Source: Defluviitaleaceae bacterium (GTDB taxonomy: Bacteria; Bacillota; Clostridia; Lachnospirales; WQUN01). From it: a stretch of 64,000 nt of DNA. Below, piece after piece: positions 39,108 to 48,144 of this stretch. The stretch is taken from NCBI GenBank assembly GCA_009786535.1, contig WQRX01000019.1, positions 752 to 64,751 of the forward strand. Direction: 5' to 3'. Below the pieces are notes generated by a model. The model was not told the origin of the DNA and did no database searches. It saw nothing but the letters and a program-made list of their open reading frames with translations. The position numbers were made by a program, and so were the translations under genes. Numbering within the stretch: position 1 is the first letter of the stretch; each line of letters begins with the position of its first letter.

Positions 39108-40994
39108 AATAAAGATTACCGCTTCGTCCATTAATTCATCTCGCCCGGCAGCGATGCCGCGCACCGTATATGCTACGTGTATATCGGGCTGTAAGCCAAT
39201 GCCATGGGTTTGCCCCATTTCTAAGGTATATACGCCCAGCGCGGTAAATTGCATGGTAATGCCCGCGGGTAACGGAAACTCCGTAACATTCCCGTTAGAA
39301 CCCATTGAATGTGGACCCATAACGGTCACCTGCGGGGCAACACGTAACGCCATAACTGCCCATTCGGGGCTACTAATGGTTCGCTCGTCCATCAGAAGCA
39401 CCACGGGGCGGTCAAAAACGAAGGTATCGGGATGGGGTGGTAAGTATTGGTTGCTCAATGCATCCCAGCGGAAGCCCGGGTGCGTTTGCACGGGACGGGA
39501 TATATAGGCAAAGGGGAGCGGTTCTTCCATAAAAAACCGCCGTATGGCCAGGAAATATTGAAAATTAGGGGGGTAGCGCAGGTCAATAATAATACCGCAG
39601 GTATCGGCAAGGTCGTGCATGATACGAGGCACACCGCCTTCTGTAAGCACGGAGAGGTTTATCACGCCGATATTATTTTCCAATATTTTATGGGAAACGG
39701 GTTGCGTCATGGGGAACGGCGGGTGATGGCGTCGCCCCTCCAGGGTTATGGGAACTTCCGTGCCGTTACGTTTTACGGTTAATGCTATCTCCTGCGTGTG
39801 TGAACGTATTGGCGCGTGTAAAAACCGTGGTATGGGACCATAAACCCCACGCTGGGCAAGGTACGCGAGCGCTTTTTCATCGTCGGGCGCGGGAATGTAG
39901 CGTAATACTTCTGCGGCATATTCTTGCATGGGCGTCCCGTTTACGGCAAGGATAATATCCCCGCGTTGTAAATTTGCATCCAGTGTTTGGAATACCACCA
40001 AATGCCCCTCTGCGGCGATAAACTGCGCGGGTACAAGATATTGCCCAAAATGCGTTGCCATAAATTCCGTGCCAAACAAAATGGTATGCGCAGAATCGCG
40101 GTTATGACTGCTAAGCACAAACAAACTACGCTCGTAACTCCTTCGACATGTCCCCGCCAGCATTTGCGGAATATAACGCAACAATAACACATTCCATTCT
40201 ACATCCAAAATGCCCAAATGCGGGTAGAAATATTTCATCGTATTCCACAGGCGGAACAAACCCAGCAAGCGATACCCCGCGTCGGCAAAATCCATATTTT
40301 CGTGGCGTAATAGGTTGTGAAATTGCGGGACGCCCAAGCCATCAAATGTAACGGGCGCATTTTCATTATTTACTGAGCGTATACCGTCAAACCGCTGTAA
40401 ATGCGCGGCAAGCGCACCCAAATATTCTTCGTTTATCCAAGATAAATCGGCAATAGGTCGCTTCTCCACCACCGGCGGTACAGGAAACATGCGGGGGAAA
40501 TGCATGTGCCCCAACGCGCTGTAGGTTGCATAATCTATATTGGGCGTTGTTTGGTATATTTCGGAGAAAAAATTGTACATAGCATGGGCTTCGTCGTAAG
40601 CGAGAAGCATTTCTTCGGTAATAAGCCCTTCATAGGTTTCCAGCGTGTGCGTAAACAGCGTAATTAATTCCCGCCATTGCACTGCAATTTCCCCCATTGA
40701 AAAATCAAACCCCATGGGCATATCCCATTTATCCTCACCCAAGCTGATAAACCACTCGTATAAAATGTCGCTCGCTTCGTCCTCACGGGCGTTTTTTACG
40801 GCGGGAATAAGGGCAAGCAGCTCTGCGTCCCAACACCGCTCCCCCGAAATGAAGGCATAGTGCGTATGCATGACAAAGCCCCATACCTTGCCCAGCTTGG
40901 CGAGGTTCTCGTACTGCGTAGGCTCGGGCGGGGCGTTGTTGCGCCCACAGGCGGTGAGGGCGAGAAGCAACAGCAAAAATACTGCGATTTTCAT
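39084..40994 (-). CDS. S41-family peptidase-like lipoprotein
   Basis: This 636-residue lipoprotein has a lipobox (LTACG, Cys 16). A large helical N-terminal region of unknown type leads to a PDZ-like segment (about 320-400, LQRGDIILAVNGTPMQEY) and a tail-specific protease domain (about 430-620): NNIGVINLSVL, IIIDLRYPP, and ERTISSPEWAVMAL with the probable catalytic Ser, followed by HSMGSNGNVTEFPLPAG. It likely acts outside the membrane. A GAGGCG SD precedes the ATG. Confidence 0.8.
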   Translation of the reverse strand: MKIAVFLLLLLALTACGRNNAPPEPTQYENLAKLGKVWGFVMHTHYAFISGERCWDAELLALIPAVKNAREDEASDILYEWFISLGEDKWDMPMGFDFSMGEIAVQWRELITLFTHTLETYEGLITEEMLLAYDEAHAMYNFFSEIYQTTPNIDYATYSALGHMHFPRMFPVPPVVEKRPIADLSWINEEYLGALAAHLQRFDGIRSVNNENAPVTFDGLGVPQFHNLLRHENMDFADAGYRLLGLFRLWNTMKYFYPHLGILDVEWNVLLLRYIPQMLAGTCRRSYERSLFVLSSHNRDSAHTILFGTEFMATHFGQYLVPAQFIAAEGHLVVFQTLDANLQRGDIILAVNGTPMQEYAAEVLRYIPAPDDEKALAYLAQRGVYGPIPRFLHAPIRSHTQEIALTVKRNGTEVPITLEGRRHHPPFPMTQPVSHKILENNIGVINLSVLTEGGVPRIMHDLADTCGIIIDLRYPPNFQYFLAIRRFFMEEPLPFAYISRPVQTHPGFRWDALSNQYLPPHPDTFVFDRPVVLLMDERTISSPEWAVMALRVAPQVTVMGPHSMGSNGNVTEFPLPAGITMQFTALGVYTLEMGQTHGIGLQPDIHVAYTVRGIAAGRDELMDEAVIFILDTMRIQ

Positions 40995-41052
40995 GAGTTA
41001 TCGCCTCACATGCGTTATCTATTTTTGGGCGCTAATTTAATCTGCTTCATCT

Positions 41053-42729
41053 TTACACCTCTAGCAATACAGGGAAAATCATCGGATTACGCTTCGTCCT
41101 TTGCCAAATAAATTCCTTCAAGTCGTCGCGAATGCGGGTTTTGATGAACTGCGTATCCTGCGATTGTTTACCGCGAATATCCAAGAGCGATTCAATCACC
41201 ACCGAGCGCGCGCCCTGCATTAGGTCGTCATTTTCGCGTACAAAAACAAACCCGCGGGAGATAATATCGGGACCCGAAATAATTTGACAGCCATCCCCGT
41301 CTGCGGCAATGCCCACGGCGGCAATAATCAGTCCGTCCTCCGAAAGGTGCTTACGGTCCCGCAGCACTACATTACCCACATCGCCAATGCCCAAACCGTC
41401 CACCAGTAATTGCCCGCTGGGAACGGTCCCATTCAACTTTGCATCGCCGGCGGTTATCTCAAGCACCTGCCCGATATCCATCAAGAAAACATTTTCCTTA
41501 GGCATTCCCATGGAAACGGCAAGGTCCTTATGATGCTTTAAATGACGGTACTCGCCATGCACGGGCATCAAATACTGCGGGCGCACCAGCGCGTGCATCA
41601 ATTTGAGTTCTTCCTCTTTCGCATGCCCCGAAACATGGACCTCCATCATACCTTCGTAAATGACCTCCGCACCCAATTTAAGCAGGTCGTTTATCACGCG
41701 CGAAATCATTTTCTCATTCCCGGGAATGGGCGAAGCGGAAATAATTATTTTATCCGAAGGCGTTACCACAATTTGGCGGTGGTCGCTTGCTGCCATGCGC
41801 GAAAGCGCCGCCATCTGCTCCCCTTGGCTGCCCGTAGTGATGATGCATAGCTGCTGGGGCGTATAATTGCGCGCTTCGTTTACGTCAATAACCAGCCCTT
41901 TGGGAATGTCCAAATACCCCAACTCCGCCGCCGTTTTTGCCGCCGTTATCATGCTGCGCCCCATGAAAAGCACCTTGCGCTTATGCCGTATACACGAGGT
42001 TAGCACCTGCTGGATACGGTCAATATTCGACGAAAACATGGCAATCATTAGCCGTTGACCGGGCGATTCTTCAAAAACCTGTTCAAACATACGCCCAACC
42101 GTGCGCTCGCTCATGGTATAGCCTTTGGCAAGTACATTTGTGCTTTCGCACATGAAAAGCCGCACACCCTTATCACCAAGCACCGCAAGGCGCTGCAAGT
42201 CCATCGGCTCGCCTTGAATGGGCGTGAAGTCCACCTTAAAGTCCCCCGAATGAATGACCCGCCCCATAGGCGTATTTATCGCAATCGCTACCGAATCCGC
42301 CACCGAGTGCGTAACGCGGATAAATTCCACCTCAAAACAGCCCACCTGCACCGACTGCCCGGGGTTAAGCACCGTCAATTCCGCCTGCGCGGATAACCCA
42401 TGCTCTTTTAATTTGTTCCCCACCAAGCCCAGCGTAAGCCGTGTACCAAAAATGCGCGCACTCAACTCGCGAAGCAAATAGGGAACGCTCCCAATATGGT
42501 CCTCATGCGCGTGGGTAAGGAATATACCGCGAATTTTATGGTGGTTTGCCACAAGGTACGAAAAATCCGGGATAACCAAGTCAATCCCCAGCATTTCGTC
42601 CTGCGGGAAGGCAACCCCGCAGTCAATCACAATCAAGTCGTTCCCGTACTCCAATACCGAAATATTCTTCCCAATTTCGCCAAGGCCTCCAAGCCCAAAT
42701 ACGCGAAGCTTCTTCTTTCCAGCTGCCAA
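41053..42729 (-). CDS. rnj: Ribonuclease J
   Basis: The 558-residue metallo-beta-lactamase/beta-CASP nuclease degrades and processes mRNA with 5' exo- and endonuclease activity. HAHEDHIG provides metal ligands, MFSSNIDRIQ and HVSGHAKEEEL the beta-CASP motifs, and PVHGEYRHLKHH the late histidines. The C-terminal domain follows. The start codon is TTG at 42729 with an AAAGGG SD. It follows ruvX/DUF1292 in the same operon. Confidence 0.95.
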   Translation of the reverse strand: MAAGKKKLRVFGLGGLGEIGKNISVLEYGNDLIVIDCGVAFPQDEMLGIDLVIPDFSYLVANHHKIRGIFLTHAHEDHIGSVPYLLRELSARIFGTRLTLGLVGNKLKEHGLSAQAELTVLNPGQSVQVGCFEVEFIRVTHSVADSVAIAINTPMGRVIHSGDFKVDFTPIQGEPMDLQRLAVLGDKGVRLFMCESTNVLAKGYTMSERTVGRMFEQVFEESPGQRLMIAMFSSNIDRIQQVLTSCIRHKRKVLFMGRSMITAAKTAAELGYLDIPKGLVIDVNEARNYTPQQLCIITTGSQGEQMAALSRMAASDHRQIVVTPSDKIIISASPIPGNEKMISRVINDLLKLGAEVIYEGMMEVHVSGHAKEEELKLMHALVRPQYLMPVHGEYRHLKHHKDLAVSMGMPKENVFLMDIGQVLEITAGDAKLNGTVPSGQLLVDGLGIGDVGNVVLRDRKHLSEDGLIIAAVGIAADGDGCQIISGPDIISRGFVFVRENDDLMQGARSVVIESLLDIRGKQSQDTQFIKTRIRDDLKEFIWQRTKRNPMIFPVLLEV

Positions 42730-42811
42730 AATTAAAACCCTTTCTGTTTTATGATTAAGGTTAAACGATTAAATGCAAGACCTCGGGGGCGATGCCCAGG
42801 GCTTTAATCTT

Positions 42812-43567
42812 TTAATCCTCCAGTTCAATGCCCAATTCTTCATAATTATCTTTAAAAAGCGCCAAAACAATGGCAAATTCATCTTCTTCTTCATCAATAA
42901 TTTCGAAAACCATGTCGTCGCCCTCGCTGGCAATGCACTTGAAGTGAACAATTTCCGCATCGTCCTCTTCGTCTTCTACGGCTTCCATGGTTAATAAATA
43001 CGTTATTTGTTCGTGTTCCTTTGCGGCTAAAATATCGAAGGGCTGCTCCCCGCCGTCTTCGTCTACCAAAATAATTTGCTCGTCCATGTCTATCTCCCTT
43101 GTACCGTAATATTGCTGCGAATTTACGCGAAGTGCGTCTAAATAACCTTGCAAGATATAGGTTGCCGCCATTTCATCTACGCGGGCAGCGTAATTTTTGC
43201 CGTTTATTGTGCGTGCAACCGCCTGAGTGGAAAAACGTTCGTCCCACATGATTATAGAAAGCCGTTTAAAATTACGCCCTAATCGCGCGGCAAAATCGGC
43301 GGTCTTTTCACTGCGCCGGGAAGCGCGGCCGTCCATATGTAAAGGGTTGCCCAGCACAATATGCGTAATGCCGTATTCGGCAACCAAATCACGCAAACGT
43401 GCAAGGGCGGGCTTCATTTCCTCGGGGTTTTTGCGGCGCAAGGTTTCCACCCCCGTGGCAATTATGCCGCGCGGGCAACTTACGGCTATGCCGATGGTAG
43501 CATCGCCGTAGTCTAACCCTAAGTAGCGGGAGCGCTCCCCAAAAACGGCAACGCTAGGCGCGGTCAA
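42812..43567 (-). CDS. ruvX: RuvX (YqgF) fused to DUF1292
   Basis: The 251-residue protein joins two families that are usually separate neighbours. Residues 15-150 are the YqgF/RuvX RNase H fold ([51 protein letters not shown]), a pre-16S rRNA processing nuclease. After a 14-residue linker comes an acidic DUF1292 domain (about 161-251). An intact SD (AAGGGAG) and ATG at 43087 sit at the junction, so free DUF1292 may also be made. The N-terminal start is odd: no ATG or GTG exists near the normal start; TTG at 43567 inside ireB is the only in-frame choice. A 12-bp palindrome (43528-43539) lies at the expected N-terminus. Confidence 0.8.
   Translation of the reverse strand: MTAPSVAVFGERSRYLGLDYGDATIGIAVSCPRGIIATGVETLRRKNPEEMKPALARLRDLVAEYGITHIVLGNPLHMDGRASRRSEKTADFAARLGRNFKRLSIIMWDERFSTQAVARTINGKNYAARVDEMAATYILQGYLDALRVNSQQYYGTREIDMDEQIILVDEDGGEQPFDILAAKEHEQITYLLTMEAVEDEEDDAEIVHFKCIASEGDDMVFEIIDEEEDEFAIVLALFKDNYEELGIELED
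43528..43539. repeat. Palindrome GGGAGCGCTCCC, copy B (start of ruvX)
   Basis: Perfect 12-bp palindrome at the 5' end of ruvX, where a normal start codon would be expected. It shares the 14-mer GGGAGCGCTCCCGC with copies A and C, in opposite orientation. Confidence 0.6.
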
Positions 43568-43805
43568 TATAATCGCGCACCAGTTCTTCCAGCAACTCGT
43601 CCCGCTCCAACTTGCCGATTTGTGCGCGGGCGCCGTTATGGCTGGTGATGTATGTAGGGTCGCCCGAAAGGATGTACCCAATAATTTGCGTATAGGGATT
43701 ATAACCTTTTTCACGCAGGGCATCATAAACCAGCTTCAATGTTTGCTTAATTTCCAACGAACCTACGCGCTCGAAGGTAAACTTTTGGGTATCGCTGCTC
43801 ATCAT
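43554..43805 (-). CDS. ireB: IreB-family regulatory phosphoprotein (UPF0297)
   Basis: The 83-residue protein matches IreB/Yrz[47 protein letters not shown] and [11 protein letters not shown]. IreB is a substrate of the PASTA kinase IreK in Enterococcus and affects cephalosporin tolerance. The gene precedes ruvX and DUF1292, as in many Firmicutes. An AGGAG SD lies 8 bases before the ATG, and the start overlaps the mtaB stop. Confidence 0.93.
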   Translation of the reverse strand: MMSSDTQKFTFERVGSLEIKQTLKLVYDALREKGYNPYTQIIGYILSGDPTYITSHNGARAQIGKLERDELLEELVRDYIDRA

Positions 43806-45040
43806 AGTAATTCTCCTATCAATATATCATTTTCCCTGCGGGCAACACGTATCCGCGTTGGGGCATTAACGGTTAGGGGAAAGGGGGTACGCACCGTACA
43901 ATAATTACGGGTAAAACCCTTAAATTCACTTTCGGGCAACACTTCGGGAACGATCCCAACCTGTGCGTCCAAAAAATTATTTTCCAATTCCGCCGCCAGT
44001 GAAAGCATTTGCGCCATACGCGCCTTTTTTACAGCTGCGGGAACTTGCTGTGCCATTTCCGCCGCTTTTGTCCCCGCGCGGGGCGAATACGGGAAAACAT
44101 GCAACCGCGCAAGGCGCATTTCGCGTATAAAATTCATGCTTTCTGCATGGTCTGCCTCCGTTTCCTGCGGGAAGCCAACAATAATGTCCGTTGTGATGGC
44201 GGTGGTGGGGTATATTTTTCGTAAACGCGCTACGGCATTTGCATAATCCTCGGGGGTATAGGTGCGGTTCATATTTTTCAATGTGGGAGCGCTCCCGCTT
44301 TGCAGGGAAAGGTGAAAGTGGTCACATATGGCGGGCGTTTCCTCCACTGCGCGCAGAAAATTTTTATCCACCGCCCACGGGTCAAGGCTGGAAAGGCGCA
44401 AGCGCTGTAAATTGGGCAACGCACCCACACGGCGAATTAATTCCGGTAAGCGTGTAGCGGTATTTTTCCCGTAGGCAGCAAGTTGTATACCCGTTAGCAC
44501 AATTTCCTTTGCGCCCTTTTGTATGGCGCACGCCGCGTTCTGCATTACTTCTTCCAACGGAACACTCACAGGTGTACCCCGCACATACGGCACAATGCAG
44601 TACGCGCAGAAGCAATCACACCCGTCCTGCACCTTTAAAAAGGCACGCGTTTTTGCCAAAGCGGGAACGCTTCCGCTTTTAACAGGCACTGCTTCGCCTT
44701 CATAGGTTTTGCGCCAGCTTGCCAGCGCATCAAGCAAAGCTTCGGGCTTGCGCGTGTCAAAAACAAGGTTTGCCTCGGCGATAGTGGGCGCTTTGCTTGC
44801 CATGCAACCGCACACCGCAACAAACGCAACGGGATTGGCACGACGCGCGCGGCGTATATATTGCATAGATTTTTTATCCACAACGTGGGTGATGGTACAT
44901 GTATTAATTATATAAATGTCAGTCGTAGGGTGGGAAAAAGCGGAAACCCGGTAGCCTGCTTCTCGCAATTTTGCCGACAGCGCGTCGGCATCGCATTGGT
45001 TTACTTTGCACCCCAACGTGTGCAGGGCAAACGTTAGCAT
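43802..45040 (-). CDS. mtaB: tRNA t6A37 methylthiotransferase MtaB
   Basis: The 412-residue radical-SAM enzyme converts t6A to ms2t6A at position 37 of tRNAs reading ANN codons. It has [19 protein letters not shown] and VCGCMASK for the auxiliary cluster, CDCFCAYC for the radical-SAM cluster, and a short TRAM domain. Two GGGAGCG-type repeats fall in the coding region. One (44285-44296) makes the conserved LSLQSGS segment continue as APTL, where relatives usually have an acidic residue after SGS. It overlaps the flavodoxin gene by one base. Confidence 0.92.
   Translation of the reverse strand: MLTFALHTLGCKVNQCDADALSAKLREAGYRVSAFSHPTTDIYIINTCTITHVVDKKSMQYIRRARRANPVAFVAVCGCMASKAPTIAEANLVFDTRKPEALLDALASWRKTYEGEAVPVKSGSVPALAKTRAFLKVQDGCDCFCAYCIVPYVRGTPVSVPLEEVMQNAACAIQKGAKEIVLTGIQLAAYGKNTATRLPELIRRVGALPNLQRLRLSSLDPWAVDKNFLRAVEETPAICDHFHLSLQSGSAPTLKNMNRTYTPEDYANAVARLRKIYPTTAITTDIIVGFPQETEADHAESMNFIREMRLARLHVFPYSPRAGTKAAEMAQQVPAAVKKARMAQMLSLAAELENNFLDAQVGIVPEVLPESEFKGFTRNYCTVRTPFPLTVNAPTRIRVARRENDILIGELL
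44285..44296. repeat. Palindrome GGGAGCGCTCCC, copy C (inside mtaB)
   Basis: Perfect palindrome inside mtaB. Together with flanks it gives the 16-mer GTGGGAGCGCTCCCGC, identical to copy A. Confidence 0.6.
44661..44676. repeat. Degenerate relative of the palindrome, copy D (inside mtaB)
   Basis: GCGGGAACGCTTCCGC differs from the perfect repeat at two positions and is flanked by AAA and TTT, so the whole forms an imperfect inverted repeat. It lies in a variable linker of MtaB before the radical-SAM motif. Confidence 0.4.
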
Positions 45041-45495
45041 TACAAAAGTGCGCGTAGATGCTCGATAAGCACGTCTTTTTCGGGCATGGTTTTTTGGGTG
45101 GCAATGAGATGAATGTCTCCTGCCTGTGCGCCCGCGCGTTCAATGACCCTTCGGGCTGATTCACGGTCCTTCTCGGTGGGCTGCATACCTGTAAGTACGC
45201 AGTGTATTTTGGTTTTGCTTATGTCTAATTCACGCAAAAAATATTTCAATGGACCTGCCATTTCGCCCGCCCAAATAGGACCGCACAAGTAAATTTCCGC
45301 AGGAAGGGTATCGGGTAAATTGTGCACCTCGCACCCCTTTGCGGACATGACGGATTTAAATGCTTTTACCCAAAAAGAAAAACCCTTCACCTCGCTAACG
45401 GGCGCGGTAAGGGCGTACAAACCCAAGCCCGTAATTTCGTGCAGGGCTTCGGCGGCGACTTTAGTTTTTTGTGTGCGTGTGTAGTAGAAAATCAT
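45040..45495 (-). CDS. Flavodoxin-like protein
   Basis: The 151-residue protein has a flavodoxin-like fold with YTRTQKTKVAAEAL at the phosphate-binding position, LCGPIWAGEMAGPLKYFL in the middle, and GAQAGDIHL near the end. It probably binds FMN. The frame extends to 45573, but the ATG at 45495 has an AAAGGA SD and starts directly with the fold. It heads the operon with mtaB, ireB and ruvX. Confidence 0.78.
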   Translation of the reverse strand: MIFYYTRTQKTKVAAEALHEITGLGLYALTAPVSEVKGFSFWVKAFKSVMSAKGCEVHNLPDTLPAEIYLCGPIWAGEMAGPLKYFLRELDISKTKIHCVLTGMQPTEKDRESARRVIERAGAQAGDIHLIATQKTMPEKDVLIEHLRALL

Positions 45496-45639
45496 GGCGA
45501 ATCCTTTTGCGTACACGGAATTTTTCCAAGTGTACCATACCGAACGCGCCTGCGCAAATTTGCTCAAGCACATCGCGTGGGCTATACTAACAAAAAATAC
45601 GAATTACAATTTCTAAAATTCGTATGAGGTGACTGCGTG

Positions 45640-46263
45640 ATGCTATTCCCCGTACTAATCCCGTTATTTGCATTGGCTGCCTTATTTGCCGCCCACGATT
45701 ACATAAAATGCAAAAAAGGGGAAACCCTTCCCGCCGCGTTGCTCAAAGGTGCTTGTACAACGGTGTGCTTAGGCGTGTATTTGTGGCGCACGTTAGAAAT
45801 GGGATTTGTCCCGTACATAGTTATTTTTGCGGCGGCGCTTGCGCTGTGCATCGCCGCAGATGTAGTAATCTGCTTTAAATTTAAAATAGGTGTCGCGTTT
45901 TTTGGGGCGGCGCATCTTGTTTTTATTGCGGCATTTATGCTGGGAAGCCTGCAGTTTATGCCTTTTCTGTTTGCATTTATTGGAGCGTTTTTAATGATGC
46001 TTTGCTTGGTTTGGCGCTGGGGGCTTCTGCAAAGGGAAAACCCCGTATATCTTGTGTATTTAATTTTGCTTGCGGGCATGCTGGGCTTAGCCGTAGGGCG
46101 CGGGGGCTGGGTTATTGCAGGAGCGGTGGCGTTTGCGGCTTCGGACATGATTCTCATCTACTGCCGCTTTGTACAGCCGTGGACGGATAAACGCCACCGG
46201 GCAAACCGCATTAACCTTGCATTATACTTCGCAGGCATTTTTATGCTTGCGGTATTTTATTAG
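45640..46263 (+). CDS. YhhN/TMEM86-family membrane protein
   Basis: The 207-residue protein is nearly all membrane helix (about eight segments). The pattern LCIAADVVI early, GAHLVFIAAFM-like middle part and FAASDMILIYCRF late, with paired Asp residues, fits the YhhN family, whose animal members are lysoplasmalogenases. The GTG at 45637 is an alternative start. A GAGGTGA SD is 7 bases before the ATG. It diverges from the flavodoxin gene. Confidence 0.75.
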   Translation: MLFPVLIPLFALAALFAAHDYIKCKKGETLPAALLKGACTTVCLGVYLWRTLEMGFVPYIVIFAAALALCIAADVVICFKFKIGVAFFGAAHLVFIAAFMLGSLQFMPFLFAFIGAFLMMLCLVWRWGLLQRENPVYLVYLILLAGMLGLAVGRGGWVIAGAVAFAASDMILIYCRFVQPWTDKRHRANRINLALYFAGIFMLAVFY

Positions 46264-46283
46264 ACGAATCATAATCAAAATTT

Positions 46284-46313
46284 TTGACTTCCCCCCACAA
46301 TATATGGTAATGT
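46284..46313 (+). promoter_or_regulatory. Candidate promoter of the CheY-CheX gene
   Basis: TTGACT (46284-46289), 18 bases, TAATGT (46308-46313), about 50 bases before the ATG. Confidence 0.4.
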
Positions 46314-46366
46314 CTTCATAGCAAAAAGAAATGTATTTGCCTACGGCAAAATAGGAGGCACAGGGC

Positions 46367-47230
46367 ATGAATACGTACGAGGTAATGATAGTAGACGATT
46401 CGCCGTTTACTGTAACCGTGATAAAAGAAATTTTGGAACGCCACGGTCACGAGGTAGTAGGTTCGGCAGGCACATTAGACGAAGTGAAGGAAATGGTGAT
46501 GGACACCATGCCCGAGCTGGTGACCATGGATATGACTCTCCCCGGCACCGATGGTTTTGAATGCACCCGCGCCATACATGCATACAATCCCACCATTAAA
46601 ATTATCGCCATCAGTTCCATGAAGGACGATGATATCGTTAGTGAGGCAATTCGCCACAATATTTCCGCGTACATTCAAAAGCCCATCAACGAGGAGGAAC
46701 TTATCGCCGCGGTAAATGCTACCATGGCGTCCGGCGATTTGTTTGAAACCATTGAAGATGAATTTTTCGGCATTTTCAAGGAAGCCTTAAACGACGGGGT
46801 AAAAAACCTTACCAAAACCGCCCTCACCTACAAAGAAGAAGAGCAACCCGACGACAAATTTACCTCCGAGGGCATCACCTGCATGATAAACGTTATCGGA
46901 AAATTTTCGGGTCGCATGATGATTAGCCTGTCAAAGGCATGCGCAACGGGGCTTGCCGTAGCCACTTTAAAACGCGAGCTTCAAAGCGATATGGAACTTA
47001 GCAATTTTATGATGGAGCTTGCCAATGTAGTGTCGGGCAATGCCATTTCTGTGTTAAATACGATAATCAGCAAACGCAACCGTTCCTATGGCTTGCGCCT
47101 TTCGCCGCCCTCTGTATTTGAAGGAAAAGATGTACAAGTTTTCCCGCCCGAATATAAGACTCAAACCATCGTTGCAGAAAGCACCTTTGGCAAAATTCTG
47201 TTAAATGTTGGCTTCAAAAGGGGCGAATAA
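46367..47230 (+). CDS. Response regulator receiver fused to CheX-like domain
   Basis: The 287-residue protein starts with a CheY-type receiver (about 3-120): VDDSP acidic pair, TMDMTLPGTDG phospho-acceptor Asp, AISSMKD and QKPI Lys. Residues 140-287 form a CheC/CheX-like phosphatase fold with SNFMMELANVVSGNA, close to the E-x-x-N active site. It could be a self-contained CheY with its own phosphatase. An AGGAGG SD is present. The next gene, 3 bases on, is a second CheX-like protein. Confidence 0.85.
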   Translation: MNTYEVMIVDDSPFTVTVIKEILERHGHEVVGSAGTLDEVKEMVMDTMPELVTMDMTLPGTDGFECTRAIHAYNPTIKIIAISSMKDDDIVSEAIRHNISAYIQKPINEEELIAAVNATMASGDLFETIEDEFFGIFKEALNDGVKNLTKTALTYKEEEQPDDKFTSEGITCMINVIGKFSGRMMISLSKACATGLAVATLKRELQSDMELSNFMMELANVVSGNAISVLNTIISKRNRSYGLRLSPPSVFEGKDVQVFPPEYKTQTIVAESTFGKILLNVGFKRGE

Positions 47231-47232
47231 CC

Positions 47233-47691
47233 TTGGACGCAAAATTAATTAACCCATTTATCGCATCTTTTAATCATGTGATGCAGCAAATGGGCTTTTC
47301 TACCATTAAAACGGGCACGCTTTCCGTTAAAGGGCGCGAATTGGAAGCCGAAGGGCTTGTGCTTGTTGTTGGTCTTGTGGGCGATTTAAAGGGCAATATC
47401 GTTTACATTATGGACGAAGCAATTGCCAGGCAAATCGCATCTAAGATGATGATGGGTATGCCCGTACCCGAAATGGATACAATGGCACGCAGCAGCCTGT
47501 CCGAACTCTCGAACATGCTAAGCGCACACGCCGCAACGGGCATTACCGCACTTGGCTATAATGTCGATATCTCGCCCCCCAACATGATGCAGGGTAGCGG
47601 AATACACATCATAATGAGTGCCGACAAGGTACTGTGCATAGAAATGGTCGCCGACGGCTTACCCATACAGCTAAACATCGCAATTGGGTGA
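47233..47691 (+). CDS. CheX-like chemotaxis phosphatase
   Basis: The 152-residue protein has the CheX fold with SSLSELSNMLSAHAAT, where the E-x-x-N active-site pattern dephosphorylates CheY-P. It starts with TTG at 47233, 9 bases after an AAAGGGG SD, and follows the receiver-CheX gene by 2 bases. The two probably act on one another. The 3' end overlaps the HTH gene on the other strand by 21 bases. Confidence 0.85.
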   Translation: MDAKLINPFIASFNHVMQQMGFSTIKTGTLSVKGRELEAEGLVLVVGLVGDLKGNIVYIMDEAIARQIASKMMMGMPVPEMDTMARSSLSELSNMLSAHAATGITALGYNVDISPPNMMQGSGIHIIMSADKVLCIEMVADGLPIQLNIAIG

Positions 47692-48144
47692 TGGGACTTC
47701 GTTCATCATTGCTTGCGCCACGACGGACGGTGCGATGAGAAGCATGTGACACAAACCATTTTCATCGGTGCGCAAGGTAAATTCAAATTGTGCCGATTCC
47801 CCCTGCCTGTTTAGTTCGGTCATCCATTTATTTACATTCATTAATATTGCGTTTTCTGCTTGCGGATTAAACACAAAAGCAAGCAACACAACCGTACCAT
47901 TCTGCTGCAAGCGATGCTTCCCTTGCAAGAATAATTCCAGCATATTATCTGAGCGTACATTAATGTTTGTTGTGATAGCGTCTTTTGAAGTGGGGGAATT
48001 AAATAGCGCTTTCACCGCCTCCTCAGAAATGCGCCAGCTTCCCCCAATCCGCTCACCCCGCAGTTGTCCTTTTTCAATATATCTGCGAACAGTTCTTGGG
48101 TGAACCGCCAGCATTTTTGACACCTCATCCACGGTGTACAGCAT
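47671..48144 (-). CDS. Excisionase/MerR-type HTH protein
   Basis: The 157-residue protein begins with a helix-turn-helix of the excisionase type (YTVDEVSKMLAVHPRTVRRY then GQLRGERIGGSWRISEEAV). The C-terminal 100 residues are unrecognised, with a hydrophobic VVLLAFVFNP core. It overlaps the metalloprotease-like gene upstream by 20 bases on the same strand, so the two are co-translated. Confidence 0.72.
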   Translation of the reverse strand: MLYTVDEVSKMLAVHPRTVRRYIEKGQLRGERIGGSWRISEEAVKALFNSPTSKDAITTNINVRSDNMLELFLQGKHRLQQNGTVVLLAFVFNPQAENAILMNVNKWMTELNRQGESAQFEFTLRTDENGLCHMLLIAPSVVAQAMMNEVPSPNCDV

